Both the position numbers and the translations under genes were made by a program. Positions 17,186 through 27,890 of a DNA stretch of 64,000 bases are shown here, one piece after another. Origin of the DNA: an uncultured Mollicutes bacterium (lineage in GTDB: Bacteria > Bacillota_I > Bacilli_A > RFN20 > CAG-288); assembly GCA_900539865.1 (NCBI GenBank), contig UQDS01000003.1, positions 124,001-188,000 on the forward strand. Reading direction: 5' to 3'. The notes beneath the pieces are model-generated. The model was not told where the DNA came from. It was given only the letters and a program-made list of their open reading frames with translations, and ran no database searches. The number at the start of each line of letters is the position of its first letter. Position 1 is the first letter of the stretch.

Positions 17186-17940
17186 TGTTACCAGATATTG
17201 GATTTGATGTTTATCCCATTTTTATCGTGTTAGGTGTCTTTTCCTCTTTTGTTTTATTGGAACTTTATTTTCGGAAGAAGAAAATAGATAAGAAAATTAC
17301 AACGTCCACAGAACTTGCGGTTATCATGGCAGCCATTGTAGCAATAGTTACGGCTATCCTATTTCAAAATCTTTATGATTTTATTGAGAATCCACAAAAT
17401 TATAAATGGACTTGGGGAATGACTTTCTTCGGTGGTATTATCGGTGGTGTTTTGACTTTTGTCCTTGAATATTTTGTTCATTTACGAAAAAAATACGGCC
17501 CGTATTTAAAGCATGTTGCTATTGTTGCTGGTATGGCTATACCTTTGGCACATGCTATTGGAAGAATCGGTTGTGTTTTAGATGGTTGTTGTTATGGTAA
17601 GGAGACGGATTCTATCTTTGGAATCAAGTTCAATACAACAGAGACAAAAGTTTACCCTACGAATCTCTTTGAATGCATTTTTTTATTCGTGTTGGCTGGA
17701 CTTCTTATTTATCTTGTCTTTCGTCATCAATTTGAAATGACTCTTCAAGTTTATATGATTTCTTATGGTGTGTTTCGCTTCTTAATTGAATATCTAAGAG
17801 GTGATGATAGAGGACAATTGATTCCTGGCGTTAGCCCTTCTCAATTTTGGGCGATTCTCTTATTTATCGGCGGACTTATTTACTTGGGTATAACACTGTA
17901 TTTAAAGCATCAAAAAAAGAATGACCCATTAAAAGAATAA
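17185..17940 (+). CDS. lgt: Prolipoprotein diacylglyceryl transferase-family protein (divergent)
   Basis: 251 residues, seven hydrophobic segments. The core motif HAIGRIGCVLDGCCYG (from His123; Arg127) corresponds to the Lgt signature, which is usually GRIGNFINGE-like; the Asn and Glu positions are replaced and three Cys are present. A second motif FRFLIEYLRGDDRG matches the C-terminal Lgt arginine region. Canonical Lgt moves diacylglycerol onto the lipobox Cys of lipoproteins; the changed signature leaves open that this is a paralogue with another acceptor. Last gene of the YjdF-CPBP-Lgt operon, with a terminator after it. Confidence 0.75.
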   Translation: MLPDIGFDVYPIFIVLGVFSSFVLLELYFRKKKIDKKITTSTELAVIMAAIVAIVTAILFQNLYDFIENPQNYKWTWGMTFFGGIIGGVLTFVLEYFVHLRKKYGPYLKHVAIVAGMAIPLAHAIGRIGCVLDGCCYGKETDSIFGIKFNTTETKVYPTNLFECIFLFVLAGLLIYLVFRHQFEMTLQVYMISYGVFRFLIEYLRGDDRGQLIPGVSPSQFWAILLFIGGLIYLGITLYLKHQKKNDPLKE

Positions 17941-17958
17941 GTAGAAAAGAATATATAT

Positions 17959-17990
17959 AAAAAAGCTGGCAATAAAGCCAGCTTATTTTT
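17959..17990. terminator. Bidirectional terminator between convergent lgt-like and HAD genes
   Basis: AAGCTGGC - AATAAA - GCCAGCTT with ATTTTT on the plus side and TTTTTTAT on the minus side. Confidence 0.85.
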
Positions 17991-18846
17991 ATTTTTTTCT
18001 GCCTTCTTCTTCGTCTACTTGTTGATAATGAAGGCGATAGAGTTTATCCATCGGTGCTACTTTGTCGATGATTAATTTTGCAATTTCATCTAACTTACTT
18101 TCTTCAGAATAATCGGCTTCACATAAGAAATCAACTCTTCTGTCTCTAAAGAGGGAAGCAGCAGGTTTCTTCTTTTTCTTATCGTAAACAGCAATAGCGA
18201 AACCGCCGTTTGCACGAACTGTCTTCATACAGGGTACGTCTGTTTCACCATCTGCGATATAAACCATGTTTTGCATTGGAACAGGTTTGTCTTCATCTGG
18301 CATAGAGGCATTGACTTTGTTGTTTTCGTATAATTCTAAGACACCTTTGTTGATACGGTATAAGAATTGTGTCTTTGTAGTGTAATTGACCGCGCTCTTT
18401 GGCCAGACAGCAGCACCATCCTTGTAGAGGAATTCACAGGCGAAGACTTCGCGAAAATAAGGAGCAATGCTTGATCCTTCAATGATTTCTTTATTTCCAG
18501 AAGAGATAACGTAGTGCTGAACTTCAACCCCGCGGCTAGCGCCATATTCATCTAATCTTTTAAACCATCCCTCGACGCCAGGAAAGTACTGGATATCTTT
18601 TCCTAACTGAACAAACGCTTCTCTATTGATAGGAAGGTTTCGCTTTTTGGATTCTTCTATCATCAAATACATATATGCCAAAAGGGGATCCATGTTTTCT
18701 TTAACAGATAAATCATTTGCGGCAGACCAAAATTCTCCCGTCTTAATATTCAATGAAGGAATGAAGGAATAATTCTGCATATCAGTAGTGCAGAGTGTGT
18801 GGTCGAAATCATAGACGAATGCTACAATCGTTTTTCCAGTGTTCAT
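17989..18846 (-). CDS. HAD-family phosphohydrolase
   Basis: 285 residues. Motif I FVYDFDHTLCTTD (Asp at about 13 and 15), motif II in YVISSGNKEII, and motif IV IADGETDVPCM define a haloacid dehalogenase-type phosphatase with a helical cap between motifs I and II. The size and motif I resemble phosphoserine phosphatase-like HADs, but the substrate is unknown. Basic tail at the C-terminus. ATG at 18846, monocistronic. Confidence 0.8.
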   Translation of the reverse strand: MNTGKTIVAFVYDFDHTLCTTDMQNYSFIPSLNIKTGEFWSAANDLSVKENMDPLLAYMYLMIEESKKRNLPINREAFVQLGKDIQYFPGVEGWFKRLDEYGASRGVEVQHYVISSGNKEIIEGSSIAPYFREVFACEFLYKDGAAVWPKSAVNYTTKTQFLYRINKGVLELYENNKVNASMPDEDKPVPMQNMVYIADGETDVPCMKTVRANGGFAIAVYDKKKKKPAASLFRDRRVDFLCEADYSEESKLDEIAKLIIDKVAPMDKLYRLHYQQVDEEEGRKK

Positions 18847-18960
18847 TTATTAAATGTTCCTTTCCTAAATTATAACTGAAATAGGATATAGATACAAATA
18901 ACAACTTTACAAATATATAGAAATAGACTTATTGTTTCATCAGGAAAGTAAACCTTTGTT

Positions 18961-18966
18961 ATAATA
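18961..18966 (+). promoter_or_regulatory. Extended -10 element of the zinc-ribbon gene
   Basis: TATAAT preceded by TGT (extended -10), 23 bp before the start codon at 18990. Confidence 0.45.
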
Positions 18967-18989
18967 GAAAAAAGAGGAATAGTAATCTC

Positions 18990-19256
18990 ATGAAAATTTG
19001 TCCGAACTGTCATAGAGAATGTGATGAACACAATTGGTATTGTCCAAATTGCCATCAAAGGCTTCCTTCTTTGAATATCAAAGCAACGGGGCATGCAAGT
19101 TATGGAGATCTTGATGCCTATAATCAGCGCTTTAAAGCATCGGTAGAAGATAAAGAGATGATTCGAGAAAAAAATCATCAAACCAGTGGCGATGATGATT
19201 TTGATTGCGCACAACCATACTCTTATATCAAAAGAGAAAACGGAGATCGAAATTAA
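18990..19256 (+). CDS. Small zinc-ribbon protein
   Basis: 88 residues. Two CPNC knuckles, CPNCHREC (4-11) and CPNCHQRL (21-28), form a zinc ribbon at the N-terminus; the rest is charged, with an acidic GDDDFD patch. AGAGGA precedes the ATG and a TATAAT lies upstream. Function is unknown. The antisense reading frame over the same DNA lacks these features and is taken as a shadow. Confidence 0.65.
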   Translation: MKICPNCHRECDEHNWYCPNCHQRLPSLNIKATGHASYGDLDAYNQRFKASVEDKEMIREKNHQTSGDDDFDCAQPYSYIKRENGDRN

Positions 19257-19712
19257 AAAAACAAAATACTTTAAAATGATATGAATTACCGATTCTGGAC
19301 AACTGAGAAAATAGAAAAATTAACTATCCAAACAAATTATAAATCATACTAATTAGTGTTGATGTGAATAGAGAAAAATCATTGTTTGTTAAAAGAATAG
19401 TGATAGATAATTTCCTTATTGTCAGATTTTTCAGCAAGATTATGAAGGAAGTGTGAAGCTATAAAAATATATATCATCTTATAAGTGTTCAAATGTGTTT
19501 TTTAGACACATTTGAGAACCATAAGAAAGAGAATTTTTTTATAAAAACATTCAACCAACAAACTTAAATGTGGTTAAGAATAATGTTTATATATAATTTA
19601 ATGACGGTCTCAAAGAATACATTAATAAGAACTATGATGGCTTAAATATCTAGATCAAGATTCAAATTGAGGGGAGCGTCAACTCATTAAAAACAACAAA
19701 ATAGAATCACAA
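19257..19712. other. Gene-poor 456-bp region with RHS debris and an inverted repeat
   Basis: AT-rich, no intact gene. It contains the RHS remnant at 19380-19438 and a perfect 10-bp inverted repeat (TCAAATGTGT / ACACATTTGA, loop 7 nt) at 19489-19515 of unknown role. The rest shows nothing recognisable. Confidence 0.6.
19380..19438 (-). pseudogene. Remnant of an RHS gene
   Basis: Positions 19402-19438 match 21425-21461, inside the neighbouring RHS gene, in 36 of 37 bases and in the same orientation. Read on the minus strand in the RHS frame it gives LAEKSDNKEIIYHYSFNKQ then a stop, versus LAEKSDNKEIIYRYSSDK in the RHS gene. This is a decayed copy of the RHS core region. Confidence 0.75.
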
Positions 19713-19758
19713 CAAAAGACCGCTTGATCCTATTAGTGATAGTAGGGTTGGGCGGTCT
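19713..19758 (-). terminator. Terminator of the candidate immunity gene
   Basis: Hairpin with AGACCGC / GCGGTCT ends and an inner paired segment, followed on the minus strand by TTTTGTTG; it lies 3 bp beyond the stop. Confidence 0.65.
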
Positions 19759-19760
19759 AT

Positions 19761-20255
19761 TTACTTATTAATTTTAGGTAAAGAATCATAGAAATGAGGA
19801 ACTAAATGCAGTATTTCTTTTTCTAAATCCTCATAGTCTTTTTGGCTCATTTTGCTTTGCTTTTCAAATAATTTATTACTTTGTTTAGAAAGGATGCACT
19901 TGGTGATAATCACTATTGAGACATAAATTCCCATCAAAACACCACTAATGATATTTAAGGTTAGATAAAAAACTTCATTTAACTCGAAATACACAATAAA
20001 AGAGCAAATCACCGAATTAATAAGGAAATAGATCCAGAAACTTAATACAATAACAACATTTTGTTTTATGTGAAGGAAGTTTTTGTAACGGTTTTTCTTT
20101 AAAAAAAGAAAATGAAGCCAGCTATTTGGTTTAATCATATATGTTTTAAAAAGTAAATCCGAGTCTATGATATTAAAGACGACTCTTCCTGGAGAAATTA
20201 AGAAACTACATAATGAATACAGAATAATGAAAATATGCAAAATCAAAAATATCAT
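19761..20255 (-). CDS. Hypothetical membrane protein, candidate immunity protein for the RHS gene
   Basis: 164 residues with about four hydrophobic segments (near 1-20, 66-90, 93-118 region) and a charged C-terminal tail. No family recognised. It sits directly downstream of the RHS gene in the same direction, the position of immunity genes in RHS toxin loci, which is the only basis for the suggestion. No Shine-Dalgarno is seen: the region before the ATG reads TATAAT-TATAAT-T, so the mRNA may be leaderless or the gene weakly expressed. A terminator lies between it and the RHS gene, so it would be transcribed on its own. Confidence 0.5.
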   Translation of the reverse strand: MIFLILHIFIILYSLCSFLISPGRVVFNIIDSDLLFKTYMIKPNSWLHFLFLKKNRYKNFLHIKQNVVIVLSFWIYFLINSVICSFIVYFELNEVFYLTLNIISGVLMGIYVSIVIITKCILSKQSNKLFEKQSKMSQKDYEDLEKEILHLVPHFYDSLPKINK

Positions 20256-20385
20256 AATTATAATTATAGATATATATTCATAGTTTTAGAAGTAAAAAAT
20301 CGTTTAGTTCTCTACTTTAATGAACTGACTAATCAAAAGTAGACTATTCAAATACGAGAATTACTGGGTTAAAGATTAAAAGGTA

Positions 20386-20432
20386 TAAAAAGGCTGTCGC
20401 CACAACTTACATTAATTGTTTTGACAGCCTTT
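20386..20432 (-). terminator. Terminator of the RHS gene
   Basis: Minus strand AAAGGCTGTC ... GACAGCCTTT followed by TTATA; 6 bp past the RHS stop. Confidence 0.75.
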
Positions 20433-20438
20433 ATTTGT

Positions 20439-22394
20439 TTACATATATGGCGACAACACTTCTGAACAGACAGTAGTTAATACCATTATCAAGCTCCCCA
20501 TAAATACGTTTTTAATAGCAGTATTTTTAAGAGCTTTGGCAAAGGATACGGTTGCACTTTTAAGGAATAGATTCATCGTACCTTGAACTCCTCTTAAGGA
20601 AATTCCTCCCATAAAGAATTTACTTATTGTATTTTTTACTACATTTGATGATTTAAATGGCATCGTTTTGAATAGTGTTCTTGTCATTAACTTAGAAGTT
20701 TGCGCTCCTTCACCAAGCAATCCACTTATTGCACCTAACATTGCAGAATCAAATACATTGTTCCAATTTATGGGATCTCCGTTAATGATATCAGTTCCCA
20801 TGCTTTGAACAGCTGATAAACCTGCATTAATGAGAACTTGTCCTCCTAAGCCAATTCCTGTGGCACCAAGCGCACCTCCAATTCCACCAATGACAGCGCT
20901 AAGAGCAACTTCTTCCCAATTAATATTTTCCCAACCATTTTGAATTCCTTGAGATACAATATTTGTAGCTGCACTTACTGTAGCACCTATTGCTGTCCCA
21001 ATTACAACCGCCAATAAAGAAAATATAAAATGGCCTGAAGGATCCACATTCATCACCGGATTATCACCGCAGTACATGTAGAGGTTCAACCCGTTAATTT
21101 GGGACTTAGTTTTGTCAAGGATGGATAACTCATCTGAAGAGATGAATCTACTCATTGTAGGAGAATAATATCTAGCATTGAGATAATACCAACCAGTCTC
21201 AGAATCGAAGTAATAACCACGATATCTGAATGGGTTTATGTCACCAATTGTGTCATCAGTATAATTGATTACTTCATGGTTTCCATATGCGTCGTAATGG
21301 TACTCAGCAACTAAAGTTAGATTATCTTTTTGATAGATTCTCAAGACATCTCCTTGGATATTTCTTTCATAGATGTATTCGACACCATTGAAAGTAAATC
21401 CAATGAGTTTGTCAGAAGAATAACGATAGATGATTTCCTTATTGTCAGATTTTTCAGCAAGTATTTTATCATTAAGAATAAAGTAAGTGGTCTTGACTCC
21501 ATTAACAACTTTACTCGTTCTAATACCATTTAAGCCATAGGTATAAACTACATCATCGAATCCAATGAGCTTACCTTTCTTGTTCCAAGTAAGTTTATGA
21601 TTGCCGATAGAATTAGGTCTACCCATGACATCGTAGGCGATTGTTTCACCATTGAAGTTAGTGAGTTGATCTTTATTACCTTTCGATGCATAGGTGTAGG
21701 AAGTGATATTAGGAGAATAAAGTCTATCCTCAAGCGAGTATTTATATTCTTTCTTAAGCAAGATGTTTCCACCGGAATCATATTTATAGACAATTGTTTT
21801 ATTTAAGGATGGATTATCTTCTCTAACCAGTCTACCTAACGCATCATATTGATAACGGATTTCAGAATCATCTCTTTTTATAGAGATAATGTTGCCAGAT
21901 ACATCATATTCGTATTCGGTGGTATCACTGATGACACCACCAATACGAATATCATGCTCTTTGATAAGATCCAGTGCATTTTCGCCATAGCGGAGATACT
22001 CGATACTTTCGTCGACAAGAGAGCGTTCATCATCAAGAAGTTCTTTTCTAGTGACTCTACCTAAGGCATCATATTCAAACTGCTGTTTTGTATTGTCAAT
22101 AGAGACAGTTTTAATTTGATTCTCTTTGCCTTCAACGTATTCGAATTTAGTCGTTGTAGTGATATTGCTGGCAGTTTCCGTTTTTGTCACAACTCTTCCG
22201 TGACTGTCATAAGTAACTTCTTCTTTTGTTGTAATATCATCATACTTATATTCGTTGGAAAGAATCTGGTCCTCGATGTTATAGGCAGTGGTTACAGTTT
22301 CCTCACCGGAATTTTTATCAATTTTAACCAAACGGTCTCTATCGTCATATACATAGACGATAGAATCACCATCATTTGTCGTTGTGGAGTTCAC
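20439..22394 (-). CDS. RHS-repeat protein with polymorphic-toxin layout, 5'-truncated
   Basis: 651 residues. YD-type repeats (YDALGRV, YDVSGNI, YDALGRL, YDSGGNI, YDVMGRP) run from about 10 to 380; the RHS core PFRYRGYYFDSETGWYYL begins near 386 and ends at DPSGH near 448; then comes a variable, Gly/Ala-rich hydrophobic C-terminal region of about 200 residues. RHS proteins with this layout usually are large secreted proteins with a C-terminal toxin. Here the gene starts at a GTG with no ribosome site, an in-frame stop lies nine codons upstream, and no signal peptide or N-terminal shell is present, so it is probably a truncated, displaced 3' cassette. The C-terminal region is not one I recognise. 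Confidence 0.75.
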   Translation of the reverse strand: MNSTTTNDGDSIVYVYDDRDRLVKIDKNSGEETVTTAYNIEDQILSNEYKYDDITTKEEVTYDSHGRVVTKTETASNITTTTKFEYVEGKENQIKTVSIDNTKQQFEYDALGRVTRKELLDDERSLVDESIEYLRYGENALDLIKEHDIRIGGVISDTTEYEYDVSGNIISIKRDDSEIRYQYDALGRLVREDNPSLNKTIVYKYDSGGNILLKKEYKYSLEDRLYSPNITSYTYASKGNKDQLTNFNGETIAYDVMGRPNSIGNHKLTWNKKGKLIGFDDVVYTYGLNGIRTSKVVNGVKTTYFILNDKILAEKSDNKEIIYRYSSDKLIGFTFNGVEYIYERNIQGDVLRIYQKDNLTLVAEYHYDAYGNHEVINYTDDTIGDINPFRYRGYYFDSETGWYYLNARYYSPTMSRFISSDELSILDKTKSQINGLNLYMYCGDNPVMNVDPSGHFIFSLLAVVIGTAIGATVSAATNIVSQGIQNGWENINWEEVALSAVIGGIGGALGATGIGLGGQVLINAGLSAVQSMGTDIINGDPINWNNVFDSAMLGAISGLLGEGAQTSKLMTRTLFKTMPFKSSNVVKNTISKFFMGGISLRGVQGTMNLFLKSATVSFAKALKNTAIKNVFMGSLIMVLTTVCSEVLSPYM

Positions 22395-22505
22395 CCACGG
22401 AACAAAAGAAGGGCGTTATGGATTCCTACATGATTATCGTGATTGATATCACGATATAGAGGTAGCGTTATAAAATAAAAAACAGGAATTTAAACATATA
22501 AAATT

Positions 22506-23762
22506 TTAGTCTAACTCATAGGGAAGCGGATATTTTTCGTTGAGCTTACGAACCTCTTCTCTTACTTTTTGATGGATTTCTTCATCGCTTGGATTCTTTA
22601 AGACAAGTGCGATTAATTTACCAACTTGAATGAAGTCTTCACGGTTATAGCCACGCGTGGTCATCGCAGGAGTTCCTAAACGCAAACCAGAAGTGTAAGC
22701 CGGCTTTTCTTTATCGCCAGGGATAGAATTCTTATTTGCGGTGATATTGCAAGACTCTAAGAGTTCTTGTGCCTGTAAACCTGTGACGCCAAAGGAATCT
22801 TTCACGTTGACAAGAAGAAGGTGGTTATCACTGCCACCAGTGATGATTTTCATTCCTTGTCTAGAAAGTTCTTCGCATAGCGCATGGCAATTATCCACAA
22901 CGCGTTCCATGTACACTTTATAGTCTTCTTGTAAATCTTCACCAAAAGCAACGGCTTTGGCTGCAATTGTATTTTCTAATGGTCCACCTTGGCAACAGGG
23001 GAAAACGGCTTTATCGATTTTCTTTCCGATTTCAACATCATCAGAGATGATAATACCCCCTCTTGGACCTCTTAAAGTCTTATGAGTTGTGGAGGTGATG
23101 ACATGTGCATAGGGAACCGGACTTGGATGTAATCCAGTGGCGACAAGACCGGCAATGTGAGCCATATCTACCATTAAGTAAGCGCCGACTTCATCTGCAA
23201 TTTCTCTAAATCTCTTAAAGTCTATGATGCGGGGATAGGCGCTAGCACCTGCTACGATAAGTTGCGGCTTTACTTCTTTAGCGATTCTTAAAACTTCATC
23301 GTAGTCGATCAAACCAGTTTCTTCGTTGACACCATAAGAGTAAGATTCATAGTCTTTTCCGGAGAAAGAGAAACGATATCCGTGTGTTAAGTGGCCTCCG
23401 GCATCTAAAGACATACCTAAAATGCGGTCACCATTTTTTAAAAGAGCTTTGTAGACTTCCATATTGGCTTGTGAACCAGAGTGGGGTTGTACGTTTGCAA
23501 AAGAGCAGTGGAATAATTTTTTCAATCTTTCGATTGCTAAATTTTCTGCCATATCAACAAACTGGCACCCACCGTAATATCTTTTGCCGGGATAGCCTTC
23601 AGCGTATTTGTTTGTCAAAACAGAACCGTTTGCTTCTCTCACTGCGTTAGAAACAAAGTTCTCGCTTGCGATTAATTCGATATTATCTTCTTGTCTACGT
23701 CTTTCTTTGCAGACGATATCATATAACTCGGGGTCTGCTTTTCTTAAATTGTTGTTATCCAT
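22506..23762 (-). CDS. glyA: Serine hydroxymethyltransferase
   Basis: 418 residues from the ATG at 23762, which has TTGGAGGAA upstream; an in-frame start 54 bp further out has no such site. PLP-lysine motif [14 protein letters not shown]-terminal IELIASENF, and [13 protein letters not shown] with the PLP-contacting Asp and His. It interconverts Ser/THF with Gly/5,10-methylene-THF. It is followed by the truncated RHS cassette and shows only a weak hairpin (22437-22456, ATCGTGAT-TGAT-ATCACGAT) rather than a clear terminator. Confidence 0.97.
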   Translation of the reverse strand: MDNNNLRKADPELYDIVCKERRRQEDNIELIASENFVSNAVREANGSVLTNKYAEGYPGKRYYGGCQFVDMAENLAIERLKKLFHCSFANVQPHSGSQANMEVYKALLKNGDRILGMSLDAGGHLTHGYRFSFSGKDYESYSYGVNEETGLIDYDEVLRIAKEVKPQLIVAGASAYPRIIDFKRFREIADEVGAYLMVDMAHIAGLVATGLHPSPVPYAHVITSTTHKTLRGPRGGIIISDDVEIGKKIDKAVFPCCQGGPLENTIAAKAVAFGEDLQEDYKVYMERVVDNCHALCEELSRQGMKIITGGSDNHLLLVNVKDSFGVTGLQAQELLESCNITANKNSIPGDKEKPAYTSGLRLGTPAMTTRGYNREDFIQVGKLIALVLKNPSDEEIHQKVREEVRKLNEKYPLPYELD

Positions 23763-23880
23763 AGTGAATTCCTCCAAACTTATATTAGAGTAACACAAAC
23801 AAAAGTCTTTGAGCATTAAAATTGATAAATGAACTATATCAATATATACATTTTAAAACAATGAAGAAAAGTTGCCTTAT

Positions 23881-23916
23881 AAAAAACCTCTTTACTGAAT
23901 TAACAGTAAAGAGGTT
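23881..23916 (-). terminator. Terminator of glpK
   Basis: AACCTCTTTACTG - 6 nt - CAGTAAAGAGGTT with TTTTTT after it on the minus strand. Confidence 0.9.
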
Positions 23917-23920
23917 GATT

Positions 23921-25411
23921 TTATTTGTGTTTTGGTTTAAATGCTCTAGTTGCTTTAACAGCTTCTAACCAACCGTCATAGAGGTCGTTGACTTCTTCAG
24001 AAGAAAGCATTGGTTTGTAGATCTTTTGAATGCTTCTATTCGATTCAATATCTGCTTTACTCTTCCAAAAACCGACGCCAAGACCAGCCATATAACCAGC
24101 ACCTAATGCGGTTGTTTCAACACAGCGAGGGAGGTGAACTTCGCATTGTAAAATATCAGATTGGAACTGCATGAGCAAAGAGTTTGCACTGGCACCACCG
24201 TCAACACGCAAAGCCTTTAATTCTAAGTTTGCTTCTCTCTTCATCGCTTCAATGACGTCTTTTGATTGATAAGCGATAGAGAAAAGCGTAGCGCGAACAA
24301 AGTTGTGACGATCCGCCCCTCTTGTCAAACCAAAGACAGCACCTCTTGCATCATCATCCCAATAAGGGGTTCCTAAACCGACGAAGGCGGGAACAACATA
24401 GACACCAGCGGTATCTTTCACTCTGTTTGCATATTCTTCGGATTGGGAGGAACTACGGATCATATCCATTTGATCACGCAACCATTGGATGATGGCACCG
24501 CCCATAAAGACAGAGCCTTCTAAGGCGTAAACAGTGTCTTCTCCTTTTTCTCTCCAAGCGACTGTCGTTAATAGTCCTTGTTTTGAAATCAAAGGCTTGT
24601 TACCGATGTTCATCAACATGAAGCAACCGGTTCCGTAGGTGTTTTTACTATCGCCAGGATTGAAACAACACTGACCGAATAAAGCGGCTTGTTGGTCGCC
24701 AGCGACACCGGTAATCGGAACGGAACCTTGGAAGAAGTCAGCAACGCCAAAATTATCTGTATTGTCTTTTACTTCTGGAAGCATACAAGCGGGAATGTTC
24801 CAAATCTTGAGCAACTCTTCATCCCATTTCATATCGAAGATATTGTAAAGCATTGTACGGGAAGCGTTCGTGACATCCGTTGCATGACTCTTTCCGTTTG
24901 TCATCTTATAAATGATCCAAGAGTCGATGGTTCCGAAAAGAAGTTCACCGCGTTCTGCTCTTTTTTGGCCATCGGGAATATTATCCAAAATGAAGCGGAT
25001 TTTAGAAGCAGAGAAATAAGGGTTCATTCTCAAACCAGTCTTTGCTTGAATGATGTCAGTGTATTCTTCTCTTTCATCACATAAAGATTGTGTCTGTTTA
25101 GACTGCCAGATGACAGCGTTGTAAACGGCATTGCCGGTGTTCTTATCCCAAACAATAGTGGATTCACGCTGATTTGTGATACCAATGGCAGCAACATCAT
25201 CCATGGTGGCGTTGGAGTAGACCATCAATTCGTTAATGACGTCGATGACGGAAATCCAAATTTTATTGGCGTCTGTTTCAACCCAACCGGGCTTTGGAAA
25301 AAGGCACTCTACTTCTCTTTGTGCCTTATAGACACCTTCTCCCCTGTCATTGATTAAGATGGCACGAGTAGAAGTTGTGCCTTGGTCGATTGATAAAATA
25401 TATTTTTTCAT
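23921..25411 (-). CDS. glpK: Glycerol kinase
   Basis: 496 residues, standard length. DQGTTSTRAILIND (phosphate-1), GAVIWQ-like VIWQSKQT, GTIDSWIIYKMT, AGDQQAALFGQ and the FGGY C-terminal signature GGAIIQWLRDQ / DGGASANSLLMQFQSD. It phosphorylates glycerol to glycerol-3-phosphate. Monocistronic; no glpF or glpO/D nearby. The ribosome site is weak (TTAGGG). Confidence 0.96.
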   Translation of the reverse strand: MKKYILSIDQGTTSTRAILINDRGEGVYKAQREVECLFPKPGWVETDANKIWISVIDVINELMVYSNATMDDVAAIGITNQRESTIVWDKNTGNAVYNAVIWQSKQTQSLCDEREEYTDIIQAKTGLRMNPYFSASKIRFILDNIPDGQKRAERGELLFGTIDSWIIYKMTNGKSHATDVTNASRTMLYNIFDMKWDEELLKIWNIPACMLPEVKDNTDNFGVADFFQGSVPITGVAGDQQAALFGQCCFNPGDSKNTYGTGCFMLMNIGNKPLISKQGLLTTVAWREKGEDTVYALEGSVFMGGAIIQWLRDQMDMIRSSSQSEEYANRVKDTAGVYVVPAFVGLGTPYWDDDARGAVFGLTRGADRHNFVRATLFSIAYQSKDVIEAMKREANLELKALRVDGGASANSLLMQFQSDILQCEVHLPRCVETTALGAGYMAGLGVGFWKSKADIESNRSIQKIYKPMLSSEEVNDLYDGWLEAVKATRAFKPKHK

Positions 25412-25599
25412 AAACCCTAATTTGTCTAAAAGACAATTCCTTTTTATATGAATATATTATAAAACAAAAAATGCTCATTTAATGATTATTTTTAACATTT
25501 TTATAAATTAAATAAACGATTTTCGCGCATGAATGCCGTGTTTTTTATCACTTCCTTTTCTGTGACTAAAAAGTGGGGTATATAAAATGATCGGAAAAT

Positions 25600-25632
25600 A
25601 AAAAAATGCGTCTTCCTTTGAGAAAGACGCAT
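25600..25632 (-). terminator. Terminator of groESL
   Basis: ATGCGTCTT ... AAGACGCAT stem then TTTTTT on the minus strand. Confidence 0.9.
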
Positions 25633-25645
25633 CATGCAAATAAAT

Positions 25646-27265
<1,620 letters not shown>

Positions 27266-27286
27266 TTATAACCTCTTTTCTATGGA

Positions 27287-27568
27287 TTAGTCGATGACTG
27301 CAAGGATATCAGAATCCTTGATCAACATCCATTTTTTGCCGCCCTCAGTGTAATCGGTGCTAGCGTATTTTTTATAAATGACCTTTTCGCCTACTTTGGC
27401 TTCCACCTTGATTTCGTGGCCGTCTTTATCAACATATCCCGGGCCAACAGCAACGACTTTTGCAATTGCTGAATCGTTTTCATGCGATGAAGCGATAAGA
27501 ATTCCACCGACGTTCTTCTCTTCGGGAACTTTTTCAAGAACGACATAATCTCTTAATGGTCTAATCAT
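27287..27568 (-). CDS. groES: Co-chaperonin GroES
   Basis: 93 residues. IRPLRDYVVLEKVPEEKNVGGI with the mobile loop, and GEKVIYKKYASTDYTEGG near the C-terminus are typical. It caps GroEL. A CIRCE-type operator and promoter lie just upstream, so HrcA control is expected. Confidence 0.97.
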   Translation of the reverse strand: MIRPLRDYVVLEKVPEEKNVGGILIASSHENDSAIAKVVAVGPGYVDKDGHEIKVEAKVGEKVIYKKYASTDYTEGGKKWMLIKDSDILAVID

Positions 27569-27612
27569 TTTTCATACCTCGATTTCTGTCGCGTTCAACT
27601 GCGACTAATGAT

Positions 27613-27640
27613 ATTATATCGCGAAAATTAGCAAATACAA
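27613..27640 (-). promoter_or_regulatory. groESL promoter
   Basis: Minus strand TTGTAT (27640-27635), 16 bp, TATAAT (27618-27613). The -35 and upstream spacer overlap the CIRCE element. Confidence 0.7.
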
Positions 27641-27654
27641 TAGTAGAGTGCTAA
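27628..27654. promoter_or_regulatory. CIRCE operator (HrcA site) with one degenerate arm
   Basis: One arm is the perfect GAGTGCTAA (27646-27654); spacing is the canonical 9 bp; the other arm reads TTAGCAAAT (27628-27636) instead of TTAGCACTC, three mismatches. It overlaps the groES promoter as expected for repression. hrcA itself is not in the window. The rest of the gap up to 27853 is AT-rich with nothing else recognised. Confidence 0.85.
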
Positions 27655-27853
27655 ATATTACATTGAAAACAAAGTGTCTCACTTTATTGACACGCTTTTA
27701 TTAATAAATAGGTAAAGTAAAATAAATTTTAATAATATTATTAAATTAGATTAAAATGTATATTTATTTTCGAAAATAAAAAAATATAAATTTAAATTTC
27801 TTTGAAAAGTTAAAAGATTAACACTTTTTAAATGATGATAAAGTTTTAGATAT

Positions 27854-27887
27854 AAAAAAGATACTCGCATCTACGAGTATCTTTTTA
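27854..27887 (-). terminator. Terminator of the galM-psuG-SDR operon
   Basis: AGATACTCG / CGAGTATCT stem followed by a T run on the minus strand, 4 bp past the SDR stop. Confidence 0.85.
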
Positions 27888-27890
27888 TTT

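Noticed and set aside
18870..19214. Minus-strand reading frame of 114 residues opposite the zinc-ribbon gene
   Set aside because: The plus-strand frame has two CPNC knuckles, a ribosome site and a promoter; the antisense frame has none of these.
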